A stretch of 64,000 bases of DNA from Eustoma russellianum (taxonomy: Eukaryota; Streptophyta; Magnoliopsida; Gentianales; Gentianaceae): the NCBI GenBank assembly GCA_036186865.1, contig AP025055.1:8655776-8719775 (forward strand). The letters are read 5' to 3'. Below the pieces are notes generated by a model. It was not told the DNA's origin. It searched no databases and was given only the letters and a program-made list of their open reading frames with translations. Shown here one piece after another: positions 35,395 through 47,290 of the stretch (the first letter of the stretch is position 1; each line of letters opens with the position of its first letter). The translations under genes were made by a program, and so were the position numbers.

Positions 35395-36384
35395 ATCTTC
35401 CCCTTTTTGATGATTTCAAAACCATGATTCAAAAGATGTTTATTTTAGCAAGCTGAATATTTCAAACTTTGAATTTTCAATCTCCCCCTTAGTATATGCA
35501 TTTTATACTTCCCATAGCACATGTTAACATATTCAAAACTTCTCCTTAATAAATAATCTTCCCAAATGTGAGATATCTATCTCTTACAATGCTTTCTTTT
35601 CATTTTGTTCTAACTTTAAATTATAAAATATATTTGTAGCTTATTTTCCAACATGTTTTAAATTCATCAAAACAATTCATTTTCTAACAATAACAAGAAC
35701 AACAACAGCAACACTTACACTAACTCTAATGCAAGCGGCAACTACTGCAGGAGAAACTTATTGTGCATACACTTTGTACAACCTCAACAACAACACCTCT
35801 AAGCAAGAACACCTTCTTGCTCTCTCACAACTTCAACAAAGTTCTCTCAAGAACTTTCTCACAGTGGGTTGAAAAGAAGTAGAAGGGATAACACTTTCTT
35901 TCTAGTCTAAACACAAGCAAGAGATCAAATGTTTATAGTTCCTTGTATGTTAGACTCACTATCTCTCAATATACAATAATGAAGAACAAAGAAAGGCTTA
36001 ACAAGCTTTAAGCACTTTTACATATATGAGAGAAGTGTACAACAATGAAGAATGAAGCTTGATGATAGTGAAAGTGTGTATTTGCCTCATCCAAGCCTCT
36101 TCTATTTATAGATGAAGTTGACCACGTTTTTGAGGCTCTCCACCATGTCTTCATCTACACAAAATGTCAAGATAATGTCCAAATAGTCTTTAGCCACCCT
36201 ATAGAGTGATTTGATCTTTAATAGCCACCCTAGAGAATCTTAGACATGGTTAAAATAGTCAAGGAAGCATGTAGTATGTTGAATTAAAGTCCACAAGAAA
36301 TTTGAGCAAGATTGGAGAGAGAAAACATCATAAATCTCCCTTAAATCGTGTTCCAAAGTTCAACAAATTTTGAATTCTGGGGAC

Positions 36385-36640
36385 GTCGATCAATCCACGT
36401 GCCAGTGCTGAGAGATCGACGTCCTCCAGAAGTACGTCGATCTCTCCATGAGAGACTCACGTTGAGAGACTCACATGACGTCGATCTCTCCCTGAGAGAC
36501 TCACGTGACGTCGATTGATCCATGTCCTCTTGGCTGAGAGATCCACGTGAAACTGTAGTACGTCGATCTCTCCCTGAGAGACTCACGTGCCAGTGCTGAG
36601 AGACTCACGTGACGTCGATCTCTCCCTGAGAGACTCACAG
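36385..36640. repeat. 30-bp minisatellite, duplicated copy
   Basis: The same array as 35075-35290, with a different unit number and order. The minus-strand open frame across it (36341-36586) encodes an Arg/Ser-rich repeat and is an artefact. Confidence 0.9.
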
Positions 36641-37025
36641 TGTGTTTTTCTCAATTTGCTTCACACTCAAAGTGTGAAATTCCATTTTAACCCTTTTAAA
36701 ACATCTTTTTAACATCATCAAAACATTTTATATTCCAACAATCTCCTCCTTTTTGATGATTCCAAAAGCATGATTCAAAAGATGTTTATTTTAGCAAGCT
36801 GAATATTTCAAACTTGAAATTTCAATCTCCCCCTTAGTATATGCATTTTATACTTCCCATATCACATGTTCAAAACTTCTCCTTAATAAATAATCTTCCC
36901 AAATGTGAGATATTTATCTCTTACAATGCTTTCTTTTCATTTTGTTCTAACTCTAAATTATAAAATATATTTGTAGCTTATTTTCCAACATGTTTTAAAT
37001 TCATCAAAACAATTCATTTTCTAAC

Positions 37026-37430
37026 AATCTCCCCCTTTTTGATGATTTCAAAAACCACGTCTTTTAAAAGATTGTTTTGTTTGAAAACTACATTTGAGCT
37101 AGCTAACTATTTCAAAACTTAAAAATTTTATCTCTCGCCCTTTGTCAATACATTTAAGCTCTCCTCAAAATATGAAACATACAAACCTACCCATGATTAG
37201 TTCAAAGACTTCAAGGCTCCCCCTCAATTTATGATCATCCCAAAACCAATGATGTATGTCAAGTTTATTTCAAACTCCCCCTCAACACAAGCATTCTTTA
37301 TACATAGATCATATTCAAGAGCATGCTCAAGCTTATCCAAGCATGCCTAAGCATTAGTGGTATATCAAGCCACATATGCAAATATACCAATATACCAATA
37401 TGCGTATTCTCCCCCTTTTTGTAATCATCA
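37026..37430 (-). other. array of polypurine tracts
   Basis: Pyrimidine blocks (CTCCCCC-type) on the plus strand near 37030, 37134, 37212, 37276 and 37411 are purine tracts on the element's strand. This is the Sirevirus-like multi-tract region of element 3. Further blocks lie near 35395, 35500, 36741 and 36828. Confidence 0.7.
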
Positions 37431-37502
37431 AAATACCCAAAGACGAAGAAAAAAGATATTACATTTATTCTTATTCAAAGCATTCAGGCTCATTTTTGCT
37501 CA

Positions 37503-38459
37503 TACCTATTTACCTTCAAATACATGACTATTTTTGATTTCTTTAACATGGAGTAGATGAAATTTCAATAAGAAGGGTATTGTATGACTTAGTGGCTGCT
37601 TCTTATCATATTTGCCATGAATAACTCCACAAAGTTCAAGACATTTCTTGTTGGCAAGACGGTAAGATATGTAGAAATCAAAGTTATTAGGAAGCTTATA
37701 GAGTTTCTTAGTGACACAAAATATAAATGCCATAGTCAATACTCAATATACCAATGGTATGTCGTTTTTGTTCTTTTTATGATGAAAAACTAAGAAGCTT
37801 TTAACTTGGTCCTCATCGACCTTTCATCTTGCCTTATCCCATTTTCATATATCAAGTCCAAAATACCCCTCGTTTGATACTCCAATCAATTCACAAATGG
37901 TTCCAACATCCCAATCAATGTGAGTGTCATCTATGATAATGTGCAAAACTAATGGAAGATCATTGATGTATTGGACCCAAAGGTTTGCATAGAAAAGTCT
38001 AGTGTATCTAGTGGACATTTTGTCGATCTCTCTTTCGAGCCAAATGTTCCTCCATTGTTGGACATCCAACCATTCAATGATAGGGCTCAACTCATTATTG
38101 CTTACTATATCATTGATTCTAGGCAATTTGAGTGGAATAGTTTCCCTCTCTTCTCTATCCCATTTATCATATAACATTTGAGAATATCTTGTAATGTACA
38201 TCGCATGTCCGGGTGGATATGGTTCCTTCAAGGCATTCTTAGCTTCCTTAGTCTGATCCAAGGGAAGTTGGCAAAGGTTAATCCACTACGGAGATCAGCC
38301 AATACATTGGCTTGACGAAAATCTCTGGTTTGCTTTGTTCTAGGTTGAGTTCTTGCTCGGGGCTGAGAAGATTGTTCTTGGGGAAGGATGCTTGACCCTC
38401 CTTCTTCACTTCTAGTTGATCTTGCCTTTTTTTGTGGTGTTTTTGCTTCTTGAAGACAT
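37503..38459 (-). pseudogene. env-like / plant transposon protein ORF of element 3
   Basis: It lies downstream of RNase H in the same orientation. The likely ATG is at 38459, followed by a basic, Ser/Arg/Gln-rich N terminus. A 1-base slip in an A-run near 38428-38434 breaks the frame. A 138-codon open part (38261-37845) contains YARLFYANL-like YTRLFYANLWVQYINDLP, then INELLGV-like ICELIGVSNEGYF. A last part (37739-37506) has FDFYISYRLANKKCLEL. The central motif resembles the domain called putative plant transposon protein, found in Sirevirus env-like ORFs. Its function is unknown; the true envelope role is unproven. Confidence 0.65.
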
Positions 38460-38694
38460 GGTGTATAAAATTGGGGCTTGAAGAAGAGAGAATTTTAGGA
38501 TAGGATAAAGTAATTTAGGAGGAGAAATCAAGAATCAAGAGTGGAGATGATGAAATCTTGATTAATAGATGAAATTGAAGGGAGGGAAGATTTTTGGAGA
38601 GGGAGGCGCAAGTGTTTTTTAGAGACTTCAATCGATTTTGTAGGTTAGAAATGAAGAGTTTCGCGTTTCTGAGTGGAACTAAAAGTGCAAAAAA

Positions 38695-38800
38695 CAATGA
38701 TGTCGATCGATCGACGTCAGAGATCTACGTACATAGATCAATCAACGTTAGACATCGACATACATGGATCTCTCCTTTCAATACATGGATCGATCCATGT
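38695..38800. repeat. palindrome-rich block echoing the LTR minisatellite
   Basis: ATCGATCGAC, GAGATCTACGTAC and ATGGATCGATCCATGT are concentrated here, upstream of the env-like ORF. The words (CGATCGATC, ACATGGATC, GATCTCTCC) are those of the LTR array. Confidence 0.6.
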
Positions 38801-38833
38801 ATGTCCCTTTTTGAAATTTGTAATTTTAACCCT

Positions 38834-41567
38834 TTAAACATTGTTGATCATTCCTAATCTCGTTCTAATGGACTCGAATGTCTCAGTAGGAAGGGATTTG
38901 GTAAATATATCTGCTAGTTGATCATTGGTTGGAACAAATTCAACGCATACCAATCCTTTTTGAATGCTATCTCTTGTAAAGTGATACCTAACCTCAATAT
39001 GTTTAGTTGTACTATAAAAAACCAGATTTTGTGATATATTTATAGATGAGGTATTATCACATAAGATAGGTACTTTTCTCATCAACAAGATTTTTAGCAT
39101 AGTCTGAATCATTATACTCTCTTAAGTCAAAGACACCCCAACATTCAATGCACCTTTTAAATCTTTTAAAAAATACGTTTTAAAAAAAAGATGCAATTTC
39201 TTTAGCATATCTTAAAATCTAACACATAAACACATAGCATATAACATATTCGGCTAGCTGGTAGTCAAATAAAGTAAACTCTTAATCATGCCCCTATATT
39301 TGGTTACTTCAACCGGTTTTCCTCTTTCTTCTTTGTCAAGCTTTGTACTTGTGCTCATTGGTGTGCTAACACTTCTTCTATCCTCAAAATTGTATTTCTT
39401 GAGTAAATTTTTTTTATACTTTGTTTGAGAAATGTATACTCCATCTTGAGTTTGCTTGATTTGAAGACCAAAAGAGGTGGTTGAGCTCATCCATCATACT
39501 CATCTCAAATTTTTCTTCCTTTAGCTTAGTACAATTCTTACAAGGGCAATCATTAGTAGCACTAAAACACAAGGTCATCAACATATATTTGAGCAAATGA
39601 ATGACTTCTTCCTTGTTTTTTGATAAACAAGTAAGTATCAACTTTTCTTCTTAAAAGACCATTTTTAAACAAGAAATTTCTCAATTTCTCATACCAAGCT
39701 CCACATGTGAAGTCCATAAATGGCCTTTTAAATAGATAATTTGAATGATCATAATCTTTAAAGATTTGTGGTTGTGCTGCACATACAAAATTTTATTTGA
39801 TGTCACATTTTCCAAGTTTAACATTAGCCCTTATAATCATATTCAATCATTCTCTAACTTTCAATATAAGCAATTGTTTTGCACTTAGTATGGGTCAAAT
39901 GTATTTCATGGTTTGTGTAGTATAAAACTCTCGAAGAGCTTATGCAAATCTTCCACAAACTTTTCTATATTTGACCCAAATATATCATCAACATGGATAT
40001 TAACAAGAATATGAGTATAGTATTTTCGGATGAAGAGTGTGATGACTCATTTTCTCTTTTCAAATTATCTTGACCTCTCATACCAAACTATATGATTATG
40101 GCTCAAGTCATACGAGGATGCTTCAACCTTGAAACATGATTTGACACATCATGGTCTTTAATATTGAAAGATTTGACTCTATATTTTGCATCTATTTATC
40201 CAAGATGATCAATTTTGCATATAGTTGATTTTCTATGCCAAATGTAGCCTAGAAAGCTTCTTTTAACCTTACAAGGTAAGATATAAGTTTCATCCACATC
40301 TTGATAAAATCATAGTTCAAAGTTTCTTCTTCATTTGATTTTGTTATTCCTCATTCTTTAAGCTAAAGCTTAGATGATCTACAAAATTCCATGTGTTTTG
40401 ATTTTTCTAAACTTTAAAAGACTCATATAGCTTAGAGGTTTCTCCTTTTCTTTTGATCCTCATGAACGTTCCAATAACTTTTATCATCTAAACATTTGAA
40501 GTCTCAAGTTCTACATAGAATTCCTTCTAAAGTGAAGATTCAAGTTGTTGCAAGACTTGTTCAACTACATGCTCTTATTTGACATGTTCATAATTCATTG
40601 AAGTTCAAGTCTTTCTACACCCTCATTGATGCAACTTGTGAAAACTTTACATCTAATTGTCATAAAATATTCTAGAACAGGGATTCTATCATTTCAAGAC
40701 TCTTAGAAATTCATATCAAGACAATTCATTAACTACACCATATTGATGATCAATCAATACTTAAGTTTTCCTTTTTGAAGTGTTCTAACAGAGGAACTTC
40801 AAGAGAAACTCATCCCTAGAAATATTTTAGTCTTACTTTCTTCAATCCAATTTTGTTTTAGATGTTTAGATACCAAGACATGGTGAAATGCCTCCTCTCA
40901 GTTGACAAAGATCATGATATTTCCTTTAAACTTCCAAATTCTATTCCATTTGATAGATTAATCTTATAAGCATTCTTGTTTTCAAGTCTTTTTATAGACT
41001 CATGATCATGCATAATAGTTCATGGCAAGAAACATATCCAAGTAAATGACATGGAATCAATTAGCTTCAAATACTCAAGCAAGTCACATAAATCAATCAA
41101 GTTGTAAAGAAATCATTTAATACCATAAACATGCATAATACTCCTATGAAGAAAAATGAAGCATTTATGAAGTCTAGAGAATGTACTTCGAGTATGAAAC
41201 TTAAATCCTTACTTATCAATGCTTTAGAAAATTGATAAGTATCACATATGCCATCATGGTTCATAAATATTTTGATAGGTTGGTACTTTCAAAAATCCAT
41301 AAAAACTTTGTAAACAACATATCTAAGTCATCTATTCTATGGGATAGACAAACTCCAAACACTTGGCATATGAGTTTTTGAGAATAAAACCTTGTAAGCT
41401 AAATATTTGTTTTCTTTTCAAAAATCTCAAAGCATTTTCTTTCCTTTTTTTTGCAAATACCTTATGATTTAAGTATTATTATCATCCCAATAGATAACAC
41501 ATATCAAATTTTAGCTCAAGTTCCTTCTATACATATTATGGGACTAATATGATAGTTAGAAAGTTTA
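38834..41567 (-). pseudogene. pol: pol of element 3 (decayed): reverse transcriptase and RNase H remnants
   Basis: RNase H end at 39112-38834: VPILCDNTSSINISQN, TKHIEVRYHF and QLADIFTKSLPTETF. RT connection at 39490-39254 (QIKQTQDGVYISQTKYKKNL, RSVSTPMSTSTKLD, YRGMIKSLLYL). Upstream, 39760-39540 holds a KRPFMDF...AWYEKL segment and the catalytic IYVDDLVF. A second RT-like piece near 39940-40010 reads NIHVDDIFGSNIEKFVEDLH, suggesting a duplicated or mixed origin. From about 40050 to 41567 I see no recognisable protease or integrase. Multiple stops and frameshifts; no activity expected. Confidence 0.75.
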
Positions 41568-42883
41568 TCAACTCGTCCAACTCCAAGGGTCTAGCTTTTT
41601 CCATTGCCAAAATGGGCTTCCGCACCATCTTTGATCTTGAATTTGATATGCAAATGCTCTTTGTTGACCATATGGATTGAACCTTTCAATTTCATGTGCT
41701 ATTTGATTTCTTCCCCTTTGCAATCTCCATGGATTCCAAGCTCCTATAAAAGACAAATATCTATCCATAGGTACCCTTTTGTTGTTGGGTCCATCTTGGT
41801 TAGTTCTTATGCCTTTAGGCCTCCAATAATACTTAGAGCTTTTCTTTGCTCTACAAACACTTACCAAATGACCCTTTTTGTTACAAAAGAAACAAGTAGG
41901 TGCATGATGTGATTTTGTTTTTTTAGGCTTGGAAGGTTTAACTATCTTCATAGACTTAGAAATCTTGTTGACATTTCTAAGCACTTCCTTTGGAAGTATC
42001 AAATTAGCCTTAGGTGAATCACATAAGATGCCTCTTTTATCTTTGATAATTTTATCTTGGTTGAAGTAGTGGAATCTTTAAAACCTAAGTTTGATTTTCT
42101 ATTTACTATTTTTTGTGTACCAAGAGGTTTTTCATGGACAACCTTCTCACATGTCACCTTATAAATTTCTTCACATTTATTCTTAAACTCTATGTTTTCT
42201 AGAGCTAAAGATTTATGTGTCTCTAAGATGACATCATGCTCTAGATGAAGCAAAATCAGAGAGTCATGCAAATTTTCATTTTCTAATTTGCATACATTAA
42301 GTTCCTTTTTAGCATGCTTGTACCTTAGTGCAAGATTTTCAAATTCCTCATATAAAGCAATATATTCATCTTGTAATTTATCAAACGAGGAAGTTGAAGA
42401 AGATACCTCTTTGTCATCTTCAAAAGCTATGAGACATATTGCTTCTCTATCCTTGTGATCATCTTTATCTTTGTTTCATTGATGATCATCATTTGCTAAC
42501 TCCTCAAGCTTTTTTCATGTCTCATGTGGAGAGAAGATGCCTTGCACCTTTAATAGCTCGTTGTGCGAGAGTGAGAGATAGAGGATTTCAAGAGCTTTCC
42601 CTTCAAGCTCAAAATTTTTCTGATCCTCGTCATTGTAATCATCTAACTCCTTCATGACTACTCTCCCGTTTTCATCCAACCTAGTTGGTGAAGATACTCC
42701 CTCTATGAACATTCTCCATATGTCATAACAACATCCACACAAAAATGCATTCATCCGATATTTCCATAGGGAATAGTTTTGAGTATCAAACAAGGGAACT
42801 TTAGTATTTGTTGCTGTGAATATAGAGGCTGGTTGGAGAGTTGAGCTATACGATGTAGAGGTTGCCATTGCCATATTTTTCAA
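41568..42883 (-). pseudogene. gag: gag of element 3
   Basis: N-terminal Copia gag domain (VPLFDTQNYSLWKYRMNAFL) starts from the ATG near 42883-42868 and stays open to 42515. After one or two stops the frame continues with acidic and coiled-coil-like sequence (42470-42000: DKLQDEYIALYEEFENLALR). A zinc knuckle CFFCNKKGHLVSVC follows near 41870-41910. The open part ends at 41568, after a WYLDSG-like remnant. The order gag domain, coiled coil, CCHC is that of Sirevirus gag. Few lesions compared with pol. Confidence 0.82.
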
Positions 42884-42933
42884 TGATCTTTAACCTTGAT
42901 ACTTGCAAAGATTGGCCAAGCAATCAAGGTTAG

Positions 42934-42945
42934 GCTCTGATACCA
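42934..42945 (-). other. primer binding site, initiator Met tRNA
   Basis: The plus strand reads GCTCTGATACCA, the complement of TGGTATCAGAGC, 2 bp from the LTR start at 42948. Confidence 0.95.
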
Positions 42946-42947
42946 AT

Positions 42948-44349
42948 TGTAAGGTCCGTGATGAACACTCTAGAGGGGGGTGAATAGAGTGTTGGGCAAT
43001 TTTGGGAAATTTTCTCGGTTTTGTCTCACTCAAACTCAAATTGACATCAAATAAAAACAAAGAAAGGGAGATGAGAGATAATGAGTGAAGACACAAGATT
43101 TAGAGTGGTTCAAATCTTAAATGATTCTACTCCACTACCACTTTGCTTTCGAAGTGGATTTTCAACAGCAACTTTCTTATTACCTTTGATAAGGAACAAG
43201 AACAACAACAGCAACACTTACACTATAGTGCAAGCGACAACTACAACAGCAGCAACTTTCTTGTTACCTTTGATAAGAAACAAGAACAACAACAGCAACA
43301 CTTACACTAACTCTAGTGCAAGCGACAACTACAGCAGCAGCAACTTATTGCACATACACTTTGTTCAACCTCAACAACAACAGCTCTAAGCAAGAACACC
43401 TTCTTGCTCCCTCACAACTTCAACAAAGTTCTCTCAAGAACTTTCTCACAGTGGGTTGAAATGAAGTAGAAGGGATAACACTTTCTTTCTAGTCTAAACA
43501 CAAGCAAGAGATCAAATGTTTATAGTTCCTCTTGTGTTAGACTCACTATCTCTCAATATACAATAATGAAGAACAAAGAAAGGCTTAACAACCTTTAAGC
43601 ACTTTTACATATATGAGAGAAATGTACAACAATGAAGAATGAAGCTTGATGATGGTGAAAGTGTGTATTTGCCTCATCCAAGCCTCTTCTATTTATAGAT
43701 GAAGTTGACCACGTTTTTGAGGCTCTCCACCATGTCTTCATCTACACAAAATGTCAAGATAATGTCCAAATAGTCTTTAGCCAACCTATGGAGTGATTTG
43801 ATCTTCAATAGCCACCCTAGAGAATCTTAGACATGGTTAAAATAGTCAAGGAAGCATGTAGTATGTTGGGTTAAAGTCCACAAGAAATTTGAGCAAGATT
43901 GGAGAGAGAAAACATTATAAATCTCCTTTGGATTTTGTTCCAACGTTCAAAAAATTTTGAATTCTGGGGACGTCGATCGATCCATGTGCAAGTGCTGAGA
44001 GATCGACGTCCTCCAGAAGTACGTCGATCTCTCCCTAAGAGACTCACGTTGAGAGACTCACATGACGTCGATCTCTCCCTGAGAGACTCAATCGATCCAT
44101 GTCCTCCTGGATGAGAGATCCACGTGAAACTGTAGTACGTCGATCTCTCCCTGAGAGACTCACATGTCAGTGCTGAGAGACTCACGTGACGTCGATCTCT
44201 CCTTGAGAGACTCACGTGACGTCGATCTCTCCCTGAGAGACTCACAGTGTGTTTTTTCTCAATTTGCTTCACACTCAAAGTGTGAAATTCCATTTTAACC
44301 CTTTTAAAACATCTTTTTAACATCATCAAAAATATTTTACTTTCCAACA
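42948..44349 (-). repeat. element 3 5' LTR
   Basis: 1402 bp, TGTAAGGTCCG...TTTCCAACA on the plus strand, collinear with 34051-35394. It contains the CAA/CAG-rich duplication near 43170-43350 and a 30-bp array at 43975-44250. Confidence 0.93.
43975..44250. repeat. 30-bp minisatellite with internal dyads (5' LTR)
   Basis: The same array type as 35075-35290. Unit order differs from the other LTR, so copies have expanded or shuffled since insertion. Confidence 0.9.
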
Positions 44350-46499
44350 AGAGGTAATTAAAGGATAGAAATCAACATCAAGTAATTAACTTAATAGTAA
44401 TCCTAAACCTATTAGGAAACATATATACATATATATAAATATACCTCCCTAAATGAAAAAAAAATCAAACCCTACTCTTTCCCCCACCTTCCAAACGACA
44501 ATCTCTCCTCCCCTCAACCATGAAGCATAGCGGCCAACTCCAAAACAAAGGAGGAGAACTCTTTGCCCAAGACAATCCTAATTGTTCTTATATTTTTGTA
44601 CATATACATATATACACACAAGCTAAATCTATATCACACCACCATAAACACATAGAAATCAGCCACCTTTATTCCCTTTGGAAGAATTGGCCAGCATAGG
44701 GAGAGGAATGAGGAAAAGCGTGCATAGGAATTATTTCGCCAAAAAGGTAGGTTACCTTCTCCTCTTCTCGGATTGCCCACACTTCGCATGTTGAATCATG
44801 CTTGCTTTAATTTTATTTTGTTTTTGTACATATGCTGCTCTATGATGTTCGTATGTACATGTATATTTGTGTGTGCGATGGTGTTGTTCGTGCTATCTGA
44901 AAAGAAATTAAAGAATTGATTTTTATGCGAAAAAAGGAATTATATGAATAGCCTTAGAAATAGCTCACGTAGCCCATAAATAAAGCTGGAATTAAACTAC
45001 AAATTGGAAAACGGGGTGTTCAGGGGCGGCGTGTGAGGTCCATGCGTAGCCCTAGGCGGCGCGTACATGTCACGCACGCACGTGCCGGATGCAATGTGTG
45101 CGTGGCGCTAAACGGGGTTAAATGAAATTTGTTTGGGTCAATTTGGAGTTAAATTGGAGATTTTATTGAAGTTGGAAGAAAAATAGAATTAAATAAAAAA
45201 TAAAAAATAAAAAAGAAAATTCCAGTTCAGCCGGTCAGGGCTGACCCAGACTGGGTGACCCAGTACCAGCTGACTCGGCCAGAAGGCGGGCTGGACCAAA
45301 CCAGCTCTGGCCCGGTCTACAGCAATCTAGGCCGGGATGAAAATTAAAAAAAGGAAAGGAGGCTGAACCTCAGCGGGCCAGACTGCTACAGAGAAGGAGA
45401 AAGGGGCCTGAAAATTAAGTAGAAAAGGAAAAAAGGGGGAGAAATAATAACAATAAAATAATTATTTAATAAAAAGAAAATCTAATAATTCAATAAATAA
45501 AAATAAAATAAAATTAAATAAAACAAAAAAGGGAAAAAGAGGGGAGCAGTGACCGAAAAAGGAAAATAAATAAATAAATAAATAAAAATATAATAGTAAA
45601 TAATAATAAGGGAAAATATATATACTAATAAATAAATAATGGAAAAAAAAGAAAAAATATATTGAAATAAATAAAATTAATATTAATAAGATAGCGGTAT
45701 TGTTACAAGTATATATTCATGTATATGGGCGCGGGAATATATATGAGTAGGGATACACTATAATAAAATGAGGGTATACCTACAAGTATATATGCACGTG
45801 TATGGGCGCAGCTGTAGCGAACCGTCCCGAGTCCTAGTACTCGAAATGACTCACATGCCATATATCACTAAGGAGAATACAAGGCGTCGATACAATTCAA
45901 TTACACGTCAATAAAATAATGTATATCGATGTCAGCGGAAGTCATAAACTAAAAACTCTCGATATAATAATCATCATCATTAATACAAATGTCTAGGAAA
46001 ACCCAAATCGATACACTGGTCAAATGTAGATAAACACTAATCTCTAAAATACATAAACCTTGAATATCGATATAGCTGCCTCAACTAACTCCTCAAAAAT
46101 CTCATCCGAATATTCTTAGTCTCGAAATCTCCAATCCCGATCATCCATAGTATCCTAGCTCATTTACCTGCCTATCTGCAAACTTGATTGATAGGGGGGG
46201 TGAGCGACATACATCGCCCAGCAAGTAACCTGACTATATTTACCATTGGATCAAACACGGAGAAGCAAGTGTAAATAAACTAAATAAATGACATAATATA
46301 AAATAGCATGCTTCTCTTCGCAAATAAATTTACCTTTTTGCCCTTCATTTACAATCAAACAAGTAAAGCACATGCAACTTAGTCATCGCACACAAAAGTC
46401 AGTACAATTAAAAATCGTGACGCAATTTCGATATTCATAAATGTAACGACTCGACAACCATTTATCCTTTATCTATTCCATTTCATATTCCATTTCTCA

Positions 46500-46950
46500 T
46501 ATCATAGGCGATTACCCCTTACGGTATCCCTATCGATATCCATTTTCATTTTTCTTTCATTTTCATTTTCTGATATCATAGGCGATTACCCATTACAGTA
46601 TTCCTACCGATATCTATTTCTGATATCCATATGCGGTTACCACTTACGACATCCATATGAGATATCTATTTCTGATATCCATATGCGGTTATCCCCAGCG
46701 GCATTCTTATGCGATATCCATTCCTGATACCCGTATACAGTTACCTCTAGCGGCATCCATATGTGATATCCATTTATATCCATTTTTGATATCCATATGC
46801 GGTTACCCCTAGCGGCATCCATATACGATATCCATTCCTCATACTTATATGTGGTTACCCTAGCGACATCCATATGCAATATCCATTCCTGATACCCATA
46901 TGCAGTTACCCCTAGCAGTATCCATATGCGATATCCATTTCTACTTTTCC
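46500..46950. repeat. ~50-bp minisatellite rich in GATATC (left LTR)
   Basis: Units contain GATATCCATATGCGGTTACC then CCTAGCGGCATCCATATGCG. The GATATC and CATATG palindromes recur throughout. Confidence 0.88.
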
Positions 46951-47079
46951 GTTTATCACTTTATTTCCTTATTTAATTCCGACCTACCACCTACGTATAA
47001 GTATACTCACGTATATGCCCATACCCATATACGCTCTTACACTTACGCGTAATACTTGAGCTCGCGACTCAGTCTGTGT

Positions 47080-47290
47080 CCAACCGCAGCCTTACCACGG
47101 CCCTGCCAGCCTGGCACCCTACCTTGCCGCGGCCCTACCACGGCATTGCCAGCCGGAACCAGCGACCTTGCCAAGGCCCTGCCAGCCCTGCCGCGGCCCT
47201 GTTATTGGCCCTGCCACGACCATGCCAGCCGGAACCAGCGACCTTGCCAAGGCCCTGCCAGCTAGAGTCGTGGCCTTACCACAGCCCAAC
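47080..47290. repeat. GC-rich CCTGCCA/CCTTGCC repeat (left LTR)
   Basis: Words such as CCTTGCCAAGGCCCTGCCAG and GGAACCAGCGACC repeat. All six frames are open for some length simply because of composition; no gene is implied. Confidence 0.85.

Larger units (their letters stand above)
34382..37025 (-). repeat. ~1.33-kb direct duplication of LTR plus purine-tract region
   Basis: Copy 1 (34382-35690) and copy 2 (35692-37025) align throughout, offset 1310-1346 bp. Each holds most of the LTR and about 295 bp of flanking internal sequence with pyrimidine blocks. The junction at 35686-35691 joins TTTCTAACAA to TAACAAGAAC, sharing AACAA. The right LTR has no such duplication. Confidence 0.85.
34046..44354 (-). 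mobile_element. element 3: Sirevirus-like Copia element with env-like ORF
   Basis: Runs 34051-44349 between AGAGG duplications (34046-34050, 44350-44354). Minus-strand order: 5' LTR (42948-44349), primer site, gag, decayed pol, env-like ORF, purine tracts, 3' LTR (34051-35394) with an adjacent 1.3-kb tandem duplication. Integrase cannot be identified; reverse transcriptase and RNase H fragments can. It inserted in the 3' LTR of element 4. Copia-type gag plus an ORF after RNase H plus repeated purine tracts is the Sirevirus arrangement. Confidence 0.88.

Noticed and set aside
43871..44350. 159-codon and similar Arg/Ser-rich open frames (also 36341-36586)
   Set aside because: They read through the LTR minisatellite, differ between copies of the array and have no known domain.
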